From NCBI GenBank assembly GCA_900544385.1, contig UQVD01000002.1, positions 1-45,058 of the forward strand: a stretch of 45,058 nucleotides of DNA. Reading direction: 5' to 3'. Shown here piece by piece: positions 41,605-45,058 of this stretch. The notes beneath the pieces were generated by a model. That model had not been told where the DNA came from and ran no database searches. It saw only the letters and a program-made list of their open reading frames with translations. Position numbers and translations under genes: made by a program. The stretch comes from an uncultured Collinsella sp. (lineage in GTDB: Bacteria > Actinomycetota > Coriobacteriia > Coriobacteriales > Coriobacteriaceae). Within the stretch, counting starts at the first letter, position 1. Every line of letters starts with the position of its first letter.

Positions 41605-43149
41605 CTAGTCCTTGGGTGTCCAGGACCAGAAGAAGTTGATCAGGGCCACACGCGAGGCGGTGCCGGTCTTTTTGTTAATCGAGGAAATGTGGCGGTAGAG
41701 CGTGGAGCGCGAAAGAAAGAGCGTCGTAGCGATGTCCTGAACGCTCTGGTCCGAAACGACCAAGACCTCAAGAATATCGCGCTCGCGCTCTGTAAGCCCA
41801 AAGGTGGCGACGAAAGCATCGAGGCGTTCATCGGACGTGAGCTCCGCTGCCTCCACGGGCTCGGGGTCGAAGCATGTGGGCGCAAGATCCCCACCAAGAT
41901 CGTCGGTGGCAAGCGGCAGGCCATCCTGCATCACGGCATCATCGGCTCGTTGCCCCAACTGCCCCAGCAGCGTAATCGCAATGCCCACAAACATCACGAG
42001 CGCCGCACCGACCGCAGCCAGCACGTTTTGACTCGAGATGATCGCCACCGCCGGCGCCGTCACGAGCATCGAGCACACGTTGTTGACGACGCGACCCATG
42101 CACGGCCAAAAATATGACCAGCGCGCATAGAGCGAGACGGCGGCATATTTTGTGGTAAAGAACACCACGAAAAAGCCCGAGCCCAGATAAAAGACGATCG
42201 TGGCAGCAAGCTCGTTGCCGCCATTGCCATCGACGATGAGCACAAAGAACGAAAGCGTGGACAGTATGGCGGCACATGTCATGCCGATATTCATATACGA
42301 GCGGCCGTGCAGGTCAAATAGTACGCCAGCGACCAACGAGCTCACGACAAGCAGCAGGCGCGGCCAATCGCCCAAATCGACGGCTCCGACAGCATGCAAG
42401 GTCGTGAAGCCCGCGTTGAGAGCGGCGAATACGCTGGAAAGATACGCCGTCGCCACGGTCAGGCGAACTACGGCGCGACGGAATGCCGCCTTTGCCTCGG
42501 GATCGTCATGCCACTTGGCGCCATATTCCAGAGCATCTACCGAAAGCCCGGCAGCGCTGGGTTCAAAGTTGGGATCGGACTCGTCGCGCAGCTTGGCGCG
42601 TCGGGCACCGTGGAGCAACGCCACCTGCGCGATCGCACAGACGACCAGAACAGCCTGCTGAGGAATACCGACAGGCATCACCATGTGGTTGATCACCTGT
42701 ACCAGAACGCCCATGGCATAGGAAAGTGCGGCGGCGCGCGCCAGGCAGGGCGTCTGCGCAAAACGCCGCGCAAGATTGGCATGGGCGGTCGATCCGCAAT
42801 AGCCCAGGGCGCAGCACGCCACCAGGCCGCCGGCAATTACTACCTCAAACCGCACTGCCGTAATCATCAGCAGCAACGCCGATACCAACAGCACGCCTGT
42901 AATATCGCTCGTCGCATCGATCGTCTGGGGAAGGCGATAGTACAGAAATGGGCGCACGAAAAAGCCAATCACGCTCGCGCCGACAACGATGCTCTCGTAG
43001 ATGACGACCTCACTCGATGGCACGAACTCGGCTATGCGCACATCAAAGAGATACTCGCACGCCAAAAACGTGAAGAAGAACAGCGCCAGGCATATAATCT
43101 CCCGAATGCCCCGACGCAGATATGCGGTTGTGTCTCCCATGCCCCTCAT
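41605..43149 (-). CDS. LuxR-family regulator with polytopic membrane N-terminus
   Basis: A 514-residue protein. Residues about 10-410 hold roughly twelve hydrophobic spans in two groups split by a polar loop (about 190-225), resembling a transporter fold. The last 65 residues are a LuxR-type helix-turn-helix: LTERERDILEVLVVSDQSVQ, then SRSTLYRHISSINKKTGTASR. Membrane-spanning LuxR regulators of this kind are abundant in Coriobacteriia and usually adjoin the genes they control. The closest gene upstream is the phospho-beta-glucosidase on the same strand, but the target is unknown. ATG at 43149 follows GGGGG. Confidence 0.88.
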   Translation of the reverse strand: MRGMGDTTAYLRRGIREIICLALFFFTFLACEYLFDVRIAEFVPSSEVVIYESIVVGASVIGFFVRPFLYYRLPQTIDATSDITGVLLVSALLLMITAVRFEVVIAGGLVACCALGYCGSTAHANLARRFAQTPCLARAAALSYAMGVLVQVINHMVMPVGIPQQAVLVVCAIAQVALLHGARRAKLRDESDPNFEPSAAGLSVDALEYGAKWHDDPEAKAAFRRAVVRLTVATAYLSSVFAALNAGFTTLHAVGAVDLGDWPRLLLVVSSLVAGVLFDLHGRSYMNIGMTCAAILSTLSFFVLIVDGNGGNELAATIVFYLGSGFFVVFFTTKYAAVSLYARWSYFWPCMGRVVNNVCSMLVTAPAVAIISSQNVLAAVGAALVMFVGIAITLLGQLGQRADDAVMQDGLPLATDDLGGDLAPTCFDPEPVEAAELTSDERLDAFVATFGLTERERDILEVLVVSDQSVQDIATTLFLSRSTLYRHISSINKKTGTASRVALINFFWSWTPKD

Positions 43150-43336
43150 GGTTAACCCCCGGCCACTCAATTGTCTGGAAATCTATTTTAATAAAGAACC
43201 AGTCTCGATATCAAAGTCAGACTCGAAATGCTGCTAATTCGACCCCAGTCGTCCACATCACGCCGCGATTTTGAGCCGCATGGCCCGGAAGGGACACGCG
43301 CAACGCCACTTCCTTGATGGGCATCCCGATGCGAAC

Positions 43337-43369
43337 GCGCCCGGCAAGCATTAACTGCTCGCCGGGCGC
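43337..43369 (-). terminator. Hairpin after the phospho-beta-glucosidase gene
   Basis: GCGCCCGGCAAGCA (43337-43350) pairs with TGCTCGCCGGGCGC (43356-43369) with one mismatch and a 5-nt loop, 40 nt beyond the bglA stop. No U-run follows on the minus strand, so its strength as a terminator is uncertain. The rest of 43150-43336 shows no gene. Confidence 0.55.
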
Positions 43370-43408
43370 CTTGGTTAGGAGACCCTGAAGTTGAGTGTCT
43401 CAACTTCC

Positions 43409-44839
43409 TTAGGACAGGTCCTCACCGTTCGTTTCGATGGCATGCTTGTACCAGTCGAAGCTCTTCTTTTTGGAGCGCTTGAGGGTGCCGTTGCCCGCAT
43501 CATCGCGGTCCACATAGATAAAGCCATAGCGCTTGGACATCTCGCCCGTGCCGGCCGAGACCAGGTCGATCGGACCCCAAGTAGTGTAGCCCAGCAGGTC
43601 AACGCCGTCCTCGGTCACCGCATCGCGCATCGCGGCGATATGCTGGCGCAGGTAGTCGATACGGTAGTCATCGTTGATGGAGCCGTCCTCCTCGACAACA
43701 TCCTTGGCGCCCAAGCCATTCTCAACCACAAACAGCGGCTTCTGATAACGGTCGTACAGGTCGTTGAGGGTGATGCGGAAGCCCAGTGGATCGATGGCCC
43801 AGCCCCACTGGCTCTCCTGCAGGTAGGGGTTCTTGGCGCCGGCGAAGGCGTTGCCCTGGGTGCGCTCGACATCGGGATTATCGGCACCGGCAGAGCAACG
43901 GGTGCTGTAATAGCTAAAGCTGATGAAGTCGACGGTGTTGGCGGCCAGGATCTCGCGGTCCTCGTCCGTCATGCCCACATCGATGCCCAAACGTTCGAGC
44001 TTCTTGACGGCATAGGCCGGGTAGTAGCCGCGGCTCTGGACGTCAACGAAGAAATAGTTGTCCTGGTTGTCGAGCTGCGCCTGGCGCACATCGCCCGGAC
44101 GGCAGCTGTAGGGGTAGTAGCTACCTGCGGCGAGCATGCAGCCGATCTTGACCTCGGGGTCGATCTCGTGGGCAATCTTGGTTGCCCAAGCGCTGGCGAC
44201 GAGCTCGTTGTGAGCGGCCAGGTACTCGACGGCCTCCTTGTTCTCGCCCTCCTCAAAGACCAGACCGGCACCCATAAACGGCAGGTGCAGAATCATATTG
44301 ATTTCGTTGAAGGTGAGCCAGTACTTCACCAGGCCCTTGTAGCGGGTAAAGATCGTGGTCGCAAGGTTCTTGTAGAAGTCGATGAGTTTGCGGTTGCGCC
44401 AGCCGCCGTACTCCTTGATGAGATAAATCGGGCAGTCGAAGTGTGTGATAGTCACGAGCGGCTCGATACCGTGCTTTTGGCACTCGCGGAAAACGTCCTC
44501 GTAGAAGGCAAGGCCAGCCTCGTTGGGCTCGGTCTCGTCGTCGTTGGGGAAGATGCGGGTCCACGCCAGGCTCATACGGAAGGTCTTAAAGCCCATCTCG
44601 GCAAAGAGGGCAATGTCCTCTTTGTAGTGGTGATAGAAATCGATGCCGGTCTGCGCGGGATAGTAATAGCCGTCCTCGAAGTCGAGCATCTTGCGCTGGC
44701 CGGAGACCACCGCGTAGCGCTCAGGGCCGTGCGGAGCCACATCCACGTTGGCCAGGCCGCGGCCGTCCACGTCGTAGGCGCCCTCGCACTGGTTAGCAGC
44801 CGTCGCGCCGCCCCACAGGAAGTCTTTACGAAAAGCCAT
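43409..44839 (-). CDS. bglA: 6-phospho-beta-glucosidase, GH1 family
   Basis: Hydrolyses beta-glucoside 6-phosphates brought in by a PTS. The 476-residue GH1 enzyme begins FRKDFLWGGATAANQCEGAY. The acid/base Glu is in WLTFNEINMI and the nucleophile Glu in LFVVENGLGAKD. The phosphate-binding set of phospho-specific members is visible as SKRYGFIYVDRDD near the C-terminus. Length is typical. ATG at 44839 follows AAAGGAT. No EII gene is in the window; the upstream block is shared with crr. Confidence 0.93.
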   Translation of the reverse strand: MAFRKDFLWGGATAANQCEGAYDVDGRGLANVDVAPHGPERYAVVSGQRKMLDFEDGYYYPAQTGIDFYHHYKEDIALFAEMGFKTFRMSLAWTRIFPNDDETEPNEAGLAFYEDVFRECQKHGIEPLVTITHFDCPIYLIKEYGGWRNRKLIDFYKNLATTIFTRYKGLVKYWLTFNEINMILHLPFMGAGLVFEEGENKEAVEYLAAHNELVASAWATKIAHEIDPEVKIGCMLAAGSYYPYSCRPGDVRQAQLDNQDNYFFVDVQSRGYYPAYAVKKLERLGIDVGMTDEDREILAANTVDFISFSYYSTRCSAGADNPDVERTQGNAFAGAKNPYLQESQWGWAIDPLGFRITLNDLYDRYQKPLFVVENGLGAKDVVEEDGSINDDYRIDYLRQHIAAMRDAVTEDGVDLLGYTTWGPIDLVSAGTGEMSKRYGFIYVDRDDAGNGTLKRSKKKSFDWYKHAIETNGEDLS

Positions 44840-44919
44840 GCATCGATCCTTTCATACGCTGCTTGTCGTGGTTTCAGTATCCCCGCAAATGGGACCTCGC
44901 CCAACGACAGCGACGCAGG

Positions 44920-44982
44920 CCGACACTTCTTTTCGCACACGGCGGCCCGGCAGCCGCCCCCGTCTGACACTTTCTGATACCG
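44920..44982. repeat. Conserved block upstream of bglA (also upstream of crr)
   Basis: Opens CCGACACTTCTTTTCGC and closes TGACACTTTCTGATACCG, matching 38900-38961 at both ends while the GC-rich centre differs. It lies about 80 nt before the bglA start. Confidence 0.7.
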
Positions 44983-44991
44983 CCGCCCCAA

Positions 44992-45055
44992 ACCACCACA
45001 AAGGGGACAGGCACTTTTGTGGCGGCTTGGGCCCGGTTTGTCTCGATCTGTAACA
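44992..45055. repeat. Palindromic repeat plus CTGTAACA repeat at the right edge
   Basis: ACCACCACAAAGG (44992-45004) faces TTTTGTGGCGGC, the fifth member of that family. It is followed by GTTTGTCTCGATCTGTAACA (45036-45055), one base different from 14552-14571. Reversed, this is the same order of the two families as at 14597-14653, so they travel as a pair. The element continues past the window end. Confidence 0.85.
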
Positions 45056-45058
45056 GGT

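Overview
The window is about 45 kb of high-GC, gene-dense DNA that looks like a Collinsella-type coriobacterium (Actinomycetota, anaerobic gut bacteria). Pointers to this are the dnaK-grpE-dnaJ-hspR order with a MerR-type HspR, a NiaR-controlled nadABC operon, a complete-looking [NiFe]-hydrogenase maturation set, a LuxR regulator with a polytopic membrane N-terminus, and many short palindromic intergenic repeats. The genus is an inference; no rRNA gene is present. The first 41 bases are not genomic: they are an Illumina Nextera index plus Read 1 transposase adapter, so the left edge is an assembly end.

Layout: 42-5125 holds the end-truncated hypA, a 925-residue multi-cluster Fe-S/FAD/NADPH oxidoreductase, a divergent TetR regulator with two palindromic operators, and a polytopic membrane protein. 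5359-8720 holds an acidic membrane-anchored protein, a DUF4143-type ATPase and a small Pro-rich protein. 8852-11479 is clpB. 11620-14821 is an accessory patch with three single-pass membrane proteins (two are paralogues) among nested repeats. 14837-17137 is an aconitase-family hydratase. 17582-21882 is the hspR-dnaJ-grpE-dnaK chaperone cluster (minus strand). 22541-26792 has a 2[4Fe-4S] ferredoxin and the nadA-nadB-nadC-niaR operon. 26999-28998 is a LytTR/GHKL two-component pair. 29063-31089 has a hypothetical protein, thioredoxin, an 82-residue protein and NikR. 31207-36304 is hypF-hypC-hypD-hypE, followed by a HAD phosphatase. 37367-38697 has a lipoprotein and glucose-type PTS EIIA. 39037-40542 is a Fic gene bracketed by two copies of a palindromic element. 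40803-44839 has pyrE, the LuxR regulator and a 6-phospho-beta-glucosidase.

How parts fit: NikR beside hypF, and hypA at the left edge, point to nickel homeostasis tied to hydrogenase maturation. ClpB, DnaK, GrpE, DnaJ and HspR form one heat-shock regulon; dnaK and clpB share a 27-nt upstream element found nowhere else that I saw. NiaR is the last gene of the NAD operon it probably represses, and a 19-bp-arm palindrome overlaps the nadA promoter.

The most novel signal is a roughly 175-nt structured repeat in three copies (17404-17582, 37192-37363, 40624-40804). Each copy lies at the 3' end of a minus-strand gene (hspR, a lipoprotein gene, pyrE). Its stems differ in sequence but keep pairing, while the hairpin tip and flanks are constant, which is the signature of a conserved RNA or DNA structure.
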